From an uncultured Clostridium sp. (lineage in GTDB: Bacteria; Bacillota; Clostridia; Lachnospirales; Lachnospiraceae), in NCBI GenBank assembly GCA_902496665.1, contig CABVBU010000033.1, positions 1-32,221 on the forward strand: DNA of 32,221 nucleotides. The letters are read 5' to 3'. The notes under the pieces are model-generated. The model was given only the letters and a program-made list of their open reading frames with translations. It did no database searches and was not told the DNA's origin. This document shows, piece by piece, positions 32,017 through 32,221 of this stretch. Numbering within the stretch: position 1 is the first letter of the stretch; the number at the start of each line of letters is the position of its first letter. The translations under genes and the position numbers were made by a program.

Positions 32017-32138
32017 CATCTCGGGAACTGCGTCCCCGAGATGTACGTTGATTTGTAAATACAAATCAACGAATAAATTTCCAAATAAAATTCCTTATGT
32101 GAGCAAGCTCCCAACGGAATTTTCTTCGTAAATTTATT
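32017..32138. other. Structured spacer between tRNA genes
   Basis: Three hairpins: CATCTCGGG/CCCGAGATG (32017-32043), CGTTGATTTGT/ACAAATCAACG (32046-32071), and a nested pair AATAAATTT/AAATTTATT (32072-32138) enclosing AAAATTCC/GGAATTTT (32087-32123). No T tract follows the last stem, and there is no ORF. Confidence 0.6.
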
Positions 32139-32167
32139 ACCTTTCCTCTGTGCTTCCAAATTTATGC

Positions 32168-32221
<54 letters not shown>

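Noticed and set aside
31879..32064. 61-aa - strand ORF across tRNA-Tyr
   Set aside because: It is the common spurious ORF antisense to a tRNA gene (GGGGFEPP signature of the T arm).

Overview
The window is chromosomal DNA from a spore-forming, Gram-positive anaerobe of the Clostridia, most probably a Lachnospiraceae member. The evidence is a conserved Firmicutes sporulation and housekeeping run (spoVT, mazG, HU, rqcP/yabO, yabP, yabQ, divIC, spoIIE, tilS, hpt, ftsH), strong AGGAGG-type ribosome binding sites, consensus sigma-A promoters and a sigma-G-type promoter in front of spoVT.

Region 1 (1-15315) is an anti-phage / DNA-modification island read entirely on the + strand in three blocks. 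Block A (466-6513) has a small winged-helix-like protein, an SF2 helicase, a 61-aa protein, an SMC-like ATPase with a CxCxxC hook, a 160-aa unknown, and a DUF262+DUF1524 (GmrSD/SspE-type) nuclease; most of its genes overlap. Block B (6668-10108) has its own promoter and holds a DUF262 protein without an HNH domain, a DUF3696-type AAA ATPase and a DUF4160-tailed protein. Block C (10337-15315) is dndC-dndD-dndE-dndA, the DNA phosphorothioation machinery. There is no dndB and no recognisable dptF/G/H. The working inference is that block C marks host DNA with sulfur, while blocks A and B are cognate or independent restriction effectors.

Region 2 (15316-17972) is an accessory junction: a DUF6431 zinc-ribbon protein, six tandem 37/38-bp hairpin repeats, and three paralogous small XRE-type HTH regulators, one on the opposite strand.

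Region 3 (17973-29277) is core genome: an FKBP/SlyD-type isomerase, spoVT, a divergent EamA transporter, mazG, HU, rqcP, yabP, yabQ, divIC, a SpoIIE without its membrane domain, tilS, hpt and ftsH. Between rqcP and yabP lies a compact locus with all the parts of an Fst/par-type type I toxin-antitoxin: a 31-aa membrane peptide gene, a convergent antisense promoter, a shared bidirectional terminator and direct repeats. A MITE-like element lies upstream of mazG.

Region 4 (29278-32221) holds a candidate small RNA, a GH13 alpha-glucan hydrolase, tRNA-Tyr(GTA), a highly structured spacer, and the 5' part of tRNA-Phe(GAA), cut by the window end.
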